Shown here piece by piece: positions 44,524 through 53,189 of a stretch of 64,000 nt of DNA. The notes below the pieces were generated by a model that saw nothing but the letters and a program-made list of their open reading frames with translations, ran no database searches and had not been told where the DNA came from. The number at the start of each line of letters is the position of its first letter. Within the stretch, counting starts at the first letter, position 1. The position numbers were made by a program, and so were the translations under genes. Source of the stretch: Candidatus Pelagibacter sp. RS40 (GTDB taxonomy: Bacteria > Pseudomonadota > Alphaproteobacteria > Pelagibacterales > Pelagibacteraceae); contig NZ_CP020778.1 of NCBI RefSeq assembly GCF_002101295.1, positions 1,033,001-1,097,000 on the forward strand. The letters are read 5' to 3'.

Positions 44524-44686
44524 GAAAGATCCTTTTGAAAACATTAAAGAGGAAGACTTAAGAGATTTCAATAATAAATGTGACGAGTGTAAAAAAGAAG
44601 ATGAAAGCGTTTCTCAAAATTTGATATTAACTGGATTTAAAGTCTGTAAATCTTGTAGAACTTCAAAGACTATTTTTCCAATTTAG
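44516..44686 (+). CDS. 56-aa double-CxxC zinc-ribbon microprotein
   Basis: Translation starts MTKKDPFENI and ends SKTIFPI. Two CxxC pairs, CDEC (22-25) and CKSC (44-47), about 18 residues apart, form a probable zinc ribbon. The ATG lies inside the end of the DUF3726 gene, so translation is coupled. The last four bases overlap the stop of the converging 181-aa gene. Function unknown; small zinc ribbons often act as protein or nucleic-acid adaptors. Confidence 0.75.
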   Translation: MTKKDPFENIKEEDLRDFNNKCDECKKEDESVSQNLILTGFKVCKSCRTSKTIFPI

Positions 44687-45228
44687 CTTATATTGCTTAT
44701 CGGAAGAGCGTTCATTCTGCTCATTACGAATGAAACTGACAAGAATGCAATAATTAAAAAAGACAAAAATATGATTCCAAAAGCTTTAAAACTAGATTTG
44801 ATATTTAATATTTGTTTTGTTGATATTATTAAAGAAGCAAAAATCCAAAACTGAGTTAAAAATATAATTGAAATAACAAGATCAGGCGTGACTGCAAAAA
44901 ATCTAAGTAAACCTGGCGCATGAGCATATCCAACAGCAATTAAAACTTTCTTAAAAGGTATTTTGCTCTCTTTATCTGAAAAAATTTTAACTCCTATAAC
45001 GTAAATGAATATCGACCATACTAACCAAGTTAAAATAGCAGTAAGCCCTGAGATTCCAATTGAAGTTTTAACGATTGTATTTGCTGCAAAAGCCCCAGCA
45101 ACACCATCTAAGATCATAATTAAACCTGCAAAATAAATTGCAGCTTCACCAAAATATCTTTGATCCTTATATAAATTTCTATCTAATTTTAATGATCTGA
45201 AAACTATATCTAAAAATTGAGCAAACAT
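44683..45228 (-). CDS. Yip1-like integral membrane protein
   Basis: A 181-aa protein with four or five hydrophobic helices (YFAGLIMILDGVAGAFAA, GLTAILTWLVWSIFIYVIG, LVISIIFLTQFWIFASLII, FGIIFLSFLIIAFLSVSFVM) and a central conserved VGYAHAPGLLRF. This fits the bacterial Yip1/DUF1282-like group. The start overlaps the stop of a 35-aa gene (TAATG). Function unknown. Confidence 0.75.
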   Translation of the reverse strand: MFAQFLDIVFRSLKLDRNLYKDQRYFGEAAIYFAGLIMILDGVAGAFAANTIVKTSIGISGLTAILTWLVWSIFIYVIGVKIFSDKESKIPFKKVLIAVGYAHAPGLLRFFAVTPDLVISIIFLTQFWIFASLIISTKQILNIKSSFKAFGIIFLSFLIIAFLSVSFVMSRMNALPISNIS

Positions 45229-45335
45229 TATTTTTTTTGATCTTTTTTTTGTGCTTTATAAGAAACTATTAATGGAAAAAGTATTAATCCAATGGCTATA
45301 AATATGCAAATAACAATTAAGAAAGTTTTAGCCAT
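45228..45335 (-). CDS. 35-aa membrane microprotein coupled to Yip1-like gene
   Basis: Reads MAKTFLIVICIFIAIG then a second hydrophobic part and YKAQKKDQKK. It is one helix (about 4-26) with a very basic tail. Its TAA shares bases with the next ATG, which is typical of real coupled genes. A hairpin lies 5 nt upstream of its ATG. Function unknown. Confidence 0.6.
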   Translation of the reverse strand: MAKTFLIVICIFIAIGLILFPLIVSYKAQKKDQKK

Positions 45336-45340
45336 AATTC

Positions 45341-45364
45341 AGGGGGAATTTAAAAATTCCCCCT
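45341..45364. other. Stable hairpin after the DmdA-like gene
   Basis: A perfect 11-bp inverted repeat (arm AGGGGGAATTT) separated by two bases. It lies between the DmdA-like stop and the 35-aa gene. There is no T run on either strand, so RNA stabilisation or attenuation is likelier than simple termination. Confidence 0.6.
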
Positions 45365-45374
45365 AAAATAAATT

Positions 45375-46733
45375 TTATCCTTTTACAACTTCTCTAGTAT
45401 TTGCGTTGTAAGACTCTTTAAATGGAATATCCACCACAACTGCATCGACAGGTTGTCCTGGAGTATCAGAGTATTTTTCAGGCAAATGCACTTTGTATTT
45501 TGAGCCAACTTTACCTTTAGGGAAGCCATTTGCATTTAACGTTCCGTCAAAAGGAACATAGCCCATTGCAATATTTTGTTTCTTTTCTGGGTGATACCAT
45601 GGAGATGTAATAAAACCTATTGGCTCTCCACCGTTTTCACCAGAAACTAACCAAAAATCTGGAGCATATTCTTCAATTGGTTTTCCTCCAAGTTCCAATC
45701 CAACTAATTGAAGTTTATAAGGTTTGTGACCTGCTTTAAGATCAGCTTTCATTTTTTCCAAAGCTTTTTTACCTACATAATCTCCTTTTTTATCCCATTC
45801 ACCTTTTCCTGATAAAGAAACTTGATAACCCAAGTTACATTGAAATGGATTATGTTGGTTGTCCATGTCTTGGCCCCAAGAAAGAATTCCTGCTTGAATT
45901 CTTCTATGGTGCGCTGGAGCAATGACCATCAAACTATGTTTCTTACCCGCTTCTAGAACAGCATTCCACATGTCTTCAGCATATAAAGTAGACTCTCTTA
46001 AGTATATTTCATATCCAGCTTCTCCTGAAAATCCAGATTGAGATATTACTACACTTCTTCCACCAACTTTAGCTTCTGCAAGACCATAAAAAGGCATGTT
46101 GTCAAAATCTACGTGATCGCCACATAAATCTTTCATTAATGCTTTTGATTTAGGACCTTGTATTTGAACAGGGCTCACATCAATTTCATCAATGTTTACA
46201 TTAAATCTTTCATCCGCATTTACTCCCTGAAGGTAAAGACCAATATCACTATCAGACAAACTAAACCAAAACTCATCTTTAGAAATCCTAAGTAGAATTG
46301 GATCATTTAATACTCCACCGTATGCATTACAAAGAATTACATATCTTGCTCTCATAGGTGAAATTTTAGTTGCATCTCTAGTGATTACATAGTCCACAAA
46401 TTTTTCTGCATCAGGACCCTTTACTCTTATTTGTCTTTCAACTGCAACGTTCCACATTGTAACGTGATTAACAATTGCATCGTACTCTACCATCGCACCA
46501 CCATCTTCAGGTTTAACATATCCTCTTGGATGGTATATTCGATTGTAAACTGTTGCTCTCCAACATCCAGCTTTCATTGATAAGTGCCAGTATGGTGATT
46601 TTCTTACCCTTGTTGAAATTAGCATTTCAACTTTTGTTGGACCGCTTTGTCTTAAATTGTAAGGTACGTTTCTATCAGACTGATCTACCGATGTTACGTG
46701 TCTTACTTTACTATAGTCAAACTCATTAGACAT
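45375..46733 (-). CDS. DmdA-like THF-dependent methyltransferase (GcvT fold)
   Basis: A 452-aa protein of the GcvT/DmdA/LigM superfamily. Shared with DMSP demethylase are WNVAVERQ (94-101), KGPDAEKFVDYV, NDPILL (143-148), SLSDSD (158-163) and IQGPKSKALM. It is about 80 residues longer than canonical SAR11 DmdA, with extra N- and C-terminal parts. These enzymes move a methyl group from a substrate to THF as 5-methyl-THF. The adjoining MetF-like gene would oxidise that product. A betaine-class transporter upstream suggests an N- or S-methylated osmolyte as substrate. I do not call it dmdA. Confidence 0.8.
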   Translation of the reverse strand: MSNEFDYSKVRHVTSVDQSDRNVPYNLRQSGPTKVEMLISTRVRKSPYWHLSMKAGCWRATVYNRIYHPRGYVKPEDGGAMVEYDAIVNHVTMWNVAVERQIRVKGPDAEKFVDYVITRDATKISPMRARYVILCNAYGGVLNDPILLRISKDEFWFSLSDSDIGLYLQGVNADERFNVNIDEIDVSPVQIQGPKSKALMKDLCGDHVDFDNMPFYGLAEAKVGGRSVVISQSGFSGEAGYEIYLRESTLYAEDMWNAVLEAGKKHSLMVIAPAHHRRIQAGILSWGQDMDNQHNPFQCNLGYQVSLSGKGEWDKKGDYVGKKALEKMKADLKAGHKPYKLQLVGLELGGKPIEEYAPDFWLVSGENGGEPIGFITSPWYHPEKKQNIAMGYVPFDGTLNANGFPKGKVGSKYKVHLPEKYSDTPGQPVDAVVVDIPFKESYNANTREVVKG

Positions 46734-47454
46734 AGTTATTCTCCTTCAACCACTTGTTTGTTTCCTTCAAGCCGCCGAATGTATAAATGTGAAAATAATC
46801 AGTATGCGATTTAACTTTCCCAATTAAATCATTAGGGTCTTTAGGTTTTAATAAATCTAACGCCTTACTAAAATTAGATTTAAGAAAGTTTATGGAATTT
46901 TTTGCCCCTACAATATTAGCAAATTTTATTAAGCTAGATATTTTCATTGGCCCAGTAATTCCTACATGTACTGGTACTGATTGTTTAGAAATGAAATCAA
47001 TAATAGGCTGACTATCTAATAACCATTGGGTGACTATATAATCAGCATAAGGCTTCTTATCTATCATTGCTTTTTCTAAATCTGTATCGGATATATCAGG
47101 ACTACCCTCAGGATGTCCCGCTATTCCTATTTTAATTCCATCAAAAAATCCTGTTTCCAGCATTTGATATGAGCTATCAAATTTTCCTATTGGCTCTCTA
47201 CCTCCACCGATCACTAAAGCTTGTTTAACTCCTAAATCCTTGCATCTTGTTACATAATCTTTTAATTCATTATCATCATTGATTGATCTTGCTGGAAAAT
47301 GTGGAACAGGATTAAAACCTTTTTCAACTAGCTCTCCTGACTTTGCGGCAGTTTCTTTATAGTCACCTCCTGGCAACATAGTTATGTAAACATCTTTAAC
47401 TGGTGGCAAGTTTTCAAGAGTAGATTGTGGTCCAATTTCTAAAGAAAATTTCAT
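46726..47454 (-). CDS. Methylenetetrahydrofolate reductase-like protein
   Basis: A 242-aa TIM-barrel of the MetF family. FSLEIGPQS holds the family Glu; KIGIAGHPEGSPD and YADYIVTQWLLDSQPIIDFI match the folate and FAD loops. Shorter than MetF (about 290), with a trimmed C-terminus. Overlaps the DmdA-like gene by 8 nt, so the two are one functional unit, probably oxidising 5-methyl-THF to methylene-THF. Related pairs occur in LigM-type O-demethylation. Confidence 0.82.
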   Translation of the reverse strand: MKFSLEIGPQSTLENLPPVKDVYITMLPGGDYKETAAKSGELVEKGFNPVPHFPARSINDDNELKDYVTRCKDLGVKQALVIGGGREPIGKFDSSYQMLETGFFDGIKIGIAGHPEGSPDISDTDLEKAMIDKKPYADYIVTQWLLDSQPIIDFISKQSVPVHVGITGPMKISSLIKFANIVGAKNSINFLKSNFSKALDLLKPKDPNDLIGKVKSHTDYFHIYTFGGLKETNKWLKENNYV

Positions 47455-47520
47455 TATTTTTTGGATCTTTATTTATTTTGAAATATGAGTCTAGAAAAAT
47501 CGATATCCAAACTGGGCTTA

Positions 47521-48405
47521 TTATTTTTTTTGACCTCTGTGTTTTTGGATCCGCTTCCCGTACTGCTGTGTAACTCTGTCGAAAATAATTGCTAGAGCAA
47601 CAATTGCTAAACCATTCATCATTCCAAGAGCCAAATACTGGTTTGAAATAGCCTGTAAAATAGGGACCCCTAGACCTTTAACCCCAATCATTGATGCTAT
47701 CACAACCATAGCCAAAGCCATCATGATCGTTTGATTTACACCTGCGAAAATTGTTGGAAGTGATAGGGGTATCTGAACAGATTTCAATTTCTGTAATGGA
47801 GTTGCACCAAATGCCTCACTAGCTTCTAAAGTTTCTTTATCAACCTCTCTGATACCAAGATTGGTTAATCTTACAATTGGAGGTAGAGCATAAATACATA
47901 CAGCCAATAGACCTGGCACTTTACCAATTCCAAGCAACATTATTATTGGAATTAAATATACAAAACTCGGAATCGTTTGCATCATATCTAGAACTGGCAA
48001 TACAGCTTTCTCAGCTCTACTTGACTTAGACATAAGCACTCCAATAGGAATTCCTACAACTATACATACAAGCGTGGAAACTGATATTATAGCTACTGTA
48101 GCCATACAATTCTTCCACATGCCAAAATACCCAATTACAATAAAACAAACTACTGTACCAATTACAAGTTTGATACTTCTAGATCCAAACCATGCCAATA
48201 AAGCAAAAACACCAATTACAATTGGCCAAGGACTATTAACTAATAATTTTTCTAACCAAATTAAAAAATAAAGTAATGGATCAAAAAAAGATTCTATGCC
48301 GTCTCCATATGCTCTTGAAAAATCTTTAAAACTTAAATCTATCCCTTTCTTTAACTCTCGTAATGCGGTTCTATCCATTACTGGAATTTTGCTAAAGAAA
48401 TCCAT
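47521..48405 (-). CDS. Glycine betaine-type ABC permease
   Basis: A 294-aa ProW/OpuAB permease with about six or seven helices. The coupling motif ETLEASEAFGATPLQKLKSVQIPLSLP is typical. VYLIPIIMLLGIGKVPGL and SMIGVKGLGVPIL are also family signatures. The binding protein lies upstream and no ATPase is adjacent. Related in sequence style to the second half of TmoW. Confidence 0.88.
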   Translation of the reverse strand: MDFFSKIPVMDRTALRELKKGIDLSFKDFSRAYGDGIESFFDPLLYFLIWLEKLLVNSPWPIVIGVFALLAWFGSRSIKLVIGTVVCFIVIGYFGMWKNCMATVAIISVSTLVCIVVGIPIGVLMSKSSRAEKAVLPVLDMMQTIPSFVYLIPIIMLLGIGKVPGLLAVCIYALPPIVRLTNLGIREVDKETLEASEAFGATPLQKLKSVQIPLSLPTIFAGVNQTIMMALAMVVIASMIGVKGLGVPILQAISNQYLALGMMNGLAIVALAIIFDRVTQQYGKRIQKHRGQKK

Positions 48406-48423
48406 GATGATGTTTTATTGGAT

Positions 48424-48449
48424 TTGAACCCGTTTTTCAACGGGTTCAA
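48424..48449. other. Hairpin between binding protein and permease genes
   Basis: An 11-bp inverted repeat (arm TTGAACCCGTT) with a 4-nt loop. It has no clear T tract on the minus strand, so it may protect the upstream binding-protein mRNA or attenuate read-through rather than terminate fully. Confidence 0.65.
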
Positions 48450-48461
48450 AATTTAATTAAA

Positions 48462-49472
48462 TTAAAGTGCTTTTTTTATTTTTTTAGCAGCTGAACTTGA
48501 AACCCACTTAGTCCACACATCTTCTTGTGTTTTTAAGAATTCAATTGCAGCATCAGCACCTTCTGCTTGGTTTTCACCCATCCAAACTAACATACCGTTC
48601 ATAACTGGACCTGGGTATGTTCTCTTCTTAAAGTATTCCATACCAGCACTTCCAGCTGTATTTTTGAAATTGTCAGTTACGATTGTGTAAACTTCAGATT
48701 TTGTCCATGAAGTTGCTTTAGGGTCTCCACATTCTTGTTCTGGTAAAACTATACATTTATCCCAGTTATCTTTTCCACCCCAGGCTCCCATATCTACAGC
48801 TCTCATATCATATTTACCAATGATAGCTGTTGGTGACCAATAGTAACCAAACCAGTTTTCACCTCGCTCTGCAGCTTTAGCAATTGAACCATCTAATCCT
48901 GCAGCAGAACCTGTTTCAACAATAGCCCAACCTTTTGCTTCCATGTCAAAAGCTTTGTAAAGATTTCTATTACTTAGCTCACAGTTCCAACCTGGAGGAC
49001 AAATATGAAAACCACCTTTTGATGGATCTTCTGGATGAGGAAACAGATCTGGTCTTGCTAAAATTGCTTCAGCAGTTGTTAGCTCTGGATGTTTTTTAAG
49101 TGTGTGAGGTAATACCCACCATCCTTCACCCAAACCAGTAATTGGCGCTTTATTAAGTGAGTGCATTTTTCCTTCGTCAACAGCTTTATTCAAAGCGATG
49201 ATAGCAGCGTTAGCCCAAAATTCTGGAGCAACATCTGGCTCACCTTTTTCTTGCATAGATGTGAATGTTGGCATAGTTGCACCTGGCACTAATTCCACGT
49301 TACATCCATATCCCTCTTCTAATATGATTTTATCAACTTCAGCCATAAAGTTTGCTGAAGCCCAGTTCATGTTAGCGACAGTTATGTCCCCACATTTCGC
49401 ATTTGCAACATTTCCAAAACTTGACACTCCGAAAATAACAGCGATTGTGAGAAGTACTTTTTTAATATTCAT
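48462..49472 (-). CDS. Glycine betaine-type periplasmic binding protein
   Basis: A 336-aa OpuAC/ProX-type protein with signal peptide 1-25 (ending ANA). Trp-rich mature sequence (NMNWASAN, EFWANAA, EGWWVLP, GYYWSP, GAWGG) fits an aromatic cage for a quaternary ammonium or sulfonium. Six Cys suggest disulfides. Paired with the permease 56 nt downstream. Betaine, DMSP, proline betaine and choline are all possible ligands. Confidence 0.88.
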   Translation of the reverse strand: MNIKKVLLTIAVIFGVSSFGNVANAKCGDITVANMNWASANFMAEVDKIILEEGYGCNVELVPGATMPTFTSMQEKGEPDVAPEFWANAAIIALNKAVDEGKMHSLNKAPITGLGEGWWVLPHTLKKHPELTTAEAILARPDLFPHPEDPSKGGFHICPPGWNCELSNRNLYKAFDMEAKGWAIVETGSAAGLDGSIAKAAERGENWFGYYWSPTAIIGKYDMRAVDMGAWGGKDNWDKCIVLPEQECGDPKATSWTKSEVYTIVTDNFKNTAGSAGMEYFKKRTYPGPVMNGMLVWMGENQAEGADAAIEFLKTQEDVWTKWVSSSAAKKIKKAL

Positions 49473-49741
49473 TTTACTCTCCTAATTAATTAATTATTCT
49501 AAATGAGATCATATACACAATCAAATTGCAAACTTCTTTCAACTAAAAGTTGTAGTAAAAATGTCTTTATCACATTGATTTTTTTAAATAATATTATTGA
49601 TAATGAAATTAATTAGTAAAAATTTTTTTTTAGGATTTTTTTTCAATCTGAATTGTAAAACAGTTTTTCAACAATCAATAATAAGAGACAGCTATTAAAA
49701 TTTTTTCCTCAAATTTAAAAAAATAAAACAAAGGGAGGAAA
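49473..49741. promoter_or_regulatory. 269-nt divergent leader between binding protein and bhmT
   Basis: Very AT-rich gap that must hold promoters for both directions. GGGAGG just before the bhmT ATG is a strong ribosome site. A small CAACT/AGTTG hairpin lies near 49538-49550. SAR11 bhmT genes are known to carry SAM-V riboswitches, but I could not recognise that fold here. Confidence 0.4.
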
Positions 49742-50782
49742 ATGAAAAAAGATTTAATATCAAGATTAGATGCTGGTCCAGTTATCTTTGCAGAAGGATA
49801 TTTATTTGCAATGGAAAGAAGAGGATACCTTTCTGCCGGACCTTTTGTACCTGAAGTAGTATTAGAGCATCCAGATGTAGTTACACAATTGCATAGAGAA
49901 TTTATAAGAGCTGGCTCAGATGTTGTTCAAGCATTCACTTATTATGGACATAGAGAAAAACTTAGAATTATAGGAAAAGAACATTTACTTGAACCAATGC
50001 AAAAAAATGCTCTTCAAATAGCAAAGGATGCTGCAAATGAATTTAAAGATTTGGACTTAATGGTTTGTGGCGATGTAGCTAATACAAATATTTTTGATCC
50101 AAAAGATAAAAATTCTTTTAAAGAATGTCAAAGAATGTACGAGGAACAAGTGCTTTGGGCAAAAGAAGCAGGAGTTGATTTTGTAGTTGCAGAAACAATC
50201 AATTGGGTAGATGAAATGAAAATAGCTTTAAAAGCAATTAAAGATGAAGGTTTGATAGCAGTTGCCAATTATGCAATACCTCGTGGTGATTTAACAAGAG
50301 ATGGTCATACCGCTGAGGACGCATGTAAAATAGTCGAGGATCTTGGAGCAGATGTTGTGGGTTTAAATTGTTACAGAGGTCCAAAAATGACAATGAAACT
50401 TTTAAAAGAAGTTAGAAAAAAAGTTTCATGCCATGTTGCAGGATTACCCGTTCCTTATAGGACAACAGAGGAAGAACCAGGATTTTTAAATCAAACAGAC
50501 CATGGATGTGATTGCATTCCGGGAGGAAATGCTTTTCCTGTAGCTTTAGACAATTTATTTTGTAACAGATTTGAAATGGCTGAATTTGCAAAAGAATGTC
50601 TAAAAGAAAAAATTAATTTAATAGGTATCTGTTGTGGTGCTGAAGCTCATCATGTGAGAGAAATGGCTGTTGCTGTTGGTAAAAAACCAATAGCGATGAA
50701 ATACATGCCAGATATGAGTAAGCACTTTCACCATGGGACAGACAAGTCATTGAAGGATGTAAATAAAGAAATAAAATACTAA
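49742..50782 (+). CDS. bhmT: Betaine-homocysteine methyltransferase
   Basis: A 346-aa zinc-dependent methyltransferase that moves a methyl group from glycine betaine to homocysteine, giving methionine and dimethylglycine. Zinc ligands are Cys210 (GLNCYRG) and Cys297-Cys298 (GICCGAEAHHVRE). AEGYLFAMERRGYL resembles the N-terminal substrate loop. The next gene, 1 nt on, is a dimethylglycine dehydrogenase-like enzyme that uses its product. Strong ribosome site upstream. Confidence 0.92.
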   Translation: MKKDLISRLDAGPVIFAEGYLFAMERRGYLSAGPFVPEVVLEHPDVVTQLHREFIRAGSDVVQAFTYYGHREKLRIIGKEHLLEPMQKNALQIAKDAANEFKDLDLMVCGDVANTNIFDPKDKNSFKECQRMYEEQVLWAKEAGVDFVVAETINWVDEMKIALKAIKDEGLIAVANYAIPRGDLTRDGHTAEDACKIVEDLGADVVGLNCYRGPKMTMKLLKEVRKKVSCHVAGLPVPYRTTEEEPGFLNQTDHGCDCIPGGNAFPVALDNLFCNRFEMAEFAKECLKEKINLIGICCGAEAHHVREMAVAVGKKPIAMKYMPDMSKHFHHGTDKSLKDVNKEIKY

Positions 50783-50783
50783 A

Positions 50784-53189
50784 ATGCAAAATCACGCAAA
50801 AGTAGTTATCATTGGTGGTGGCGTTGTTGGCTGCTCAATTCTTTATCATTTATCTAAATTTGGTCTTAAGGATTGCATTCTTCTTGAGAGAAATGAACTT
50901 ACATCTGGTTCTTCCTGGCATGCAGCAGGAAATGTGCATGTAATTTCCTCAGATCCAAATATTTCAAGAATGATGGCTTATACAATTGGGCTTTATAAAG
51001 ATATTGAGAAGGAATCTGGTCATTCAGTAGGTTTCAAACCTAGTGGAGGATTTTATCTAGCATCAAATGAAGTTTGGGCCGATTACTTAAAAAGAGAGAG
51101 ATCGAAAGCAAGATATATGGGCTTAGATCAGGAATTTATATCTCTTGAGGAAGTTAAAAAAAAACACCCTTTAATTGACCCCTCTAGATATCTTTTAGCA
51201 TTGTGGGATCCAATTGATGGAGAAGTTGATCCATCGGGAGTAACTTACGCTTTTGCAAAAGCAGCAAAAGTTCATGGAGGAAAATATTTCACCCACACTG
51301 TGGTTAAAGATACAAAACAAAAAGAAGATGGAACTTGGGATGTAATAACCGAGAAAGGCAATATCAATGCTGAAATAGTAATTAACGCTGGAGGATTATG
51401 GGCAAGAGAAGTCGGTCAACTTGCTGGAATAAATCTACCAGTTCAACCAATGGAACATCATTATTTGATTACTGAGGCAATTCCAGAAATAGAGGCAATG
51501 GGTGATCAAAGACTACCAATAGGTACTGACTTTGAAGGGAATATTTATTTTAGACAAGAAGCAAAAGGAATGCTTCTTGGAACATATGAACCTAAATCAA
51601 CTCCTTGGAAAGTTGAAGGAACGCCAATGAATTTTGGTCATGAGTTATTAGAACCAAAGTTAGATAACATTGAAGATAGATTGGCAATAGGTTTTGAAAG
51701 AATGCCTGCATTAGAGAAAGCAGGAATAAAAAATATTGTTAATGGACCATTTACTTTTGGACCAGATGGATCTCCACTAATTGGTCCTGTGCCAGGAATG
51801 AAAAATTACTGGGTAGCTGTAGGTGTTATGGCTGGATTTTGTCAAGGAGGAGGAGTTGGAAAATGTATTGCTGAATGGATAATTGATGGAGAACCATCGA
51901 TAGATGTTTGGGCAATGGATGTTGCAAGATTTGGAGATTACGCATCACCACAATATGGAACAATAAAATCATCTGAAAATTATGAGAGAAGATTCATAAT
52001 GACATTTCCAAATGAAACCTTACCTAAAGGTAGAAAGCAAAAAACCACAGCTCTCTATGATAGATTTGTAAATCAGGGTGCAGTTATGGGAGATAGTTTT
52101 GGTTTAGAAAATGTTTTGTGGTTTGCTAATAGTAAAGAAGATGCGCACGAGGAACCAACTATAAAAAGATCTAGGTCACATGATTATGTTTCGAGAGAAG
52201 TTATTAATGTAAGAGAGAATGTAGGCTTAATAGAAGTAGCTAATTTTTCAAAACATGAATTTAAAGGAACTGATGCAAGAAAATTTTTAGATCACGTAAT
52301 GGCAGGTAAACTTCCAAAACCTGGGAGAATATCCTTGTCTCCAATGTTGTCTTATAGAGGAAAATTATGTGGAGATTTAACAGTTGCCTGTTTTGATGAA
52401 AATGAATTTATGGTTTTTGGATCTGGTGCAGCCCAAGAAATGCATAGACGTTGGTTTGAAAGTCACTTGGATAAATTTGATGTTATTTACAAAAATAGAT
52501 CTGATGAATTCCACGGCATATCTATAGCTGGTCCAAATTCAAGAAAAGTATTGGAAAAAATAGTAAGAGACGATGTATCCAATGAAAAATTCAAATTCAG
52601 AGACTCTCGAAGAATGTTTGTTGGTGGCGTACCTGCAATAATAAACCGAATTTCATTTACAGGTGAACTTGGTTACGAAATTTATGTCGCGCCACACTAT
52701 CAAATAAAACTTTATGAAGAATTAATGGAAGCTGGAAAAGAGTTTAATATTAAACCCTTTGGAGGAAGAGCTCTAATGTCAATGAGATTGGAGAAAAATT
52801 GGGGAGCATGGACTTTAGATTATAGGCCTGATTTTACAGCAAAAGAAACAGGTTTAGATATGTTTATAAATTGGGATAAAGATTTTATTGGAAAAGGAAA
52901 AGCAAAATCAGAAAACAGTTCTAATAAACTTACTCCATTAATTGTTGAAACAAATGATATTGATGTAACAAACAATGAAGCCGTGATGAATGGAGATCAA
53001 AGTATAGGTTATGTAACATCAGGTGGGTTTGCACACTTTGTAAATAAAAGTGTTGCTTTTACTTTTATTGATCAAAATAAAATTAAATCGGAAAATAAGA
53101 TCCAAGTTGAGATCAATGGAGATTTATTTAATTGTTCGATAATTAAAGAGCCTCTTTATGATCCAAGCGGACAGAAAATGAGAAGCTAA
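50784..53189 (+). CDS. Dimethylglycine dehydrogenase-like flavoprotein
   Basis: An 801-aa enzyme. The N-terminal DAO domain has VIIGGGVVGCSILYHL and SSWHAAGN, whose His is the expected covalent-FAD site. The C-terminal GcvT domain (about 420-801) has SFTGELGYEIYVAPH and ends YDPSGQKMRS. The pair demethylates dimethylglycine and hands the carbon to THF, electrons going to ETF. Placement behind bhmT makes DMG the likely substrate; sarcosine is the alternative. The next gene starts on the last base. Confidence 0.9.
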   Translation: MQNHAKVVIIGGGVVGCSILYHLSKFGLKDCILLERNELTSGSSWHAAGNVHVISSDPNISRMMAYTIGLYKDIEKESGHSVGFKPSGGFYLASNEVWADYLKRERSKARYMGLDQEFISLEEVKKKHPLIDPSRYLLALWDPIDGEVDPSGVTYAFAKAAKVHGGKYFTHTVVKDTKQKEDGTWDVITEKGNINAEIVINAGGLWAREVGQLAGINLPVQPMEHHYLITEAIPEIEAMGDQRLPIGTDFEGNIYFRQEAKGMLLGTYEPKSTPWKVEGTPMNFGHELLEPKLDNIEDRLAIGFERMPALEKAGIKNIVNGPFTFGPDGSPLIGPVPGMKNYWVAVGVMAGFCQGGGVGKCIAEWIIDGEPSIDVWAMDVARFGDYASPQYGTIKSSENYERRFIMTFPNETLPKGRKQKTTALYDRFVNQGAVMGDSFGLENVLWFANSKEDAHEEPTIKRSRSHDYVSREVINVRENVGLIEVANFSKHEFKGTDARKFLDHVMAGKLPKPGRISLSPMLSYRGKLCGDLTVACFDENEFMVFGSGAAQEMHRRWFESHLDKFDVIYKNRSDEFHGISIAGPNSRKVLEKIVRDDVSNEKFKFRDSRRMFVGGVPAIINRISFTGELGYEIYVAPHYQIKLYEELMEAGKEFNIKPFGGRALMSMRLEKNWGAWTLDYRPDFTAKETGLDMFINWDKDFIGKGKAKSENSSNKLTPLIVETNDIDVTNNEAVMNGDQSIGYVTSGGFAHFVNKSVAFTFIDQNKIKSENKIQVEINGDLFNCSIIKEPLYDPSGQKMRS

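Noticed and set aside
45375..46733. Calling this gene dmdA (DMSP demethylase)
   Set aside because: Shared motifs exist, but length and flanking parts differ from SAR11 DmdA as I know it, and a MetF partner points to a related clade.
49486..49741. SAM-V riboswitch
   Set aside because: Position is right by analogy, but I could not find a recognisable core or pairing by eye.
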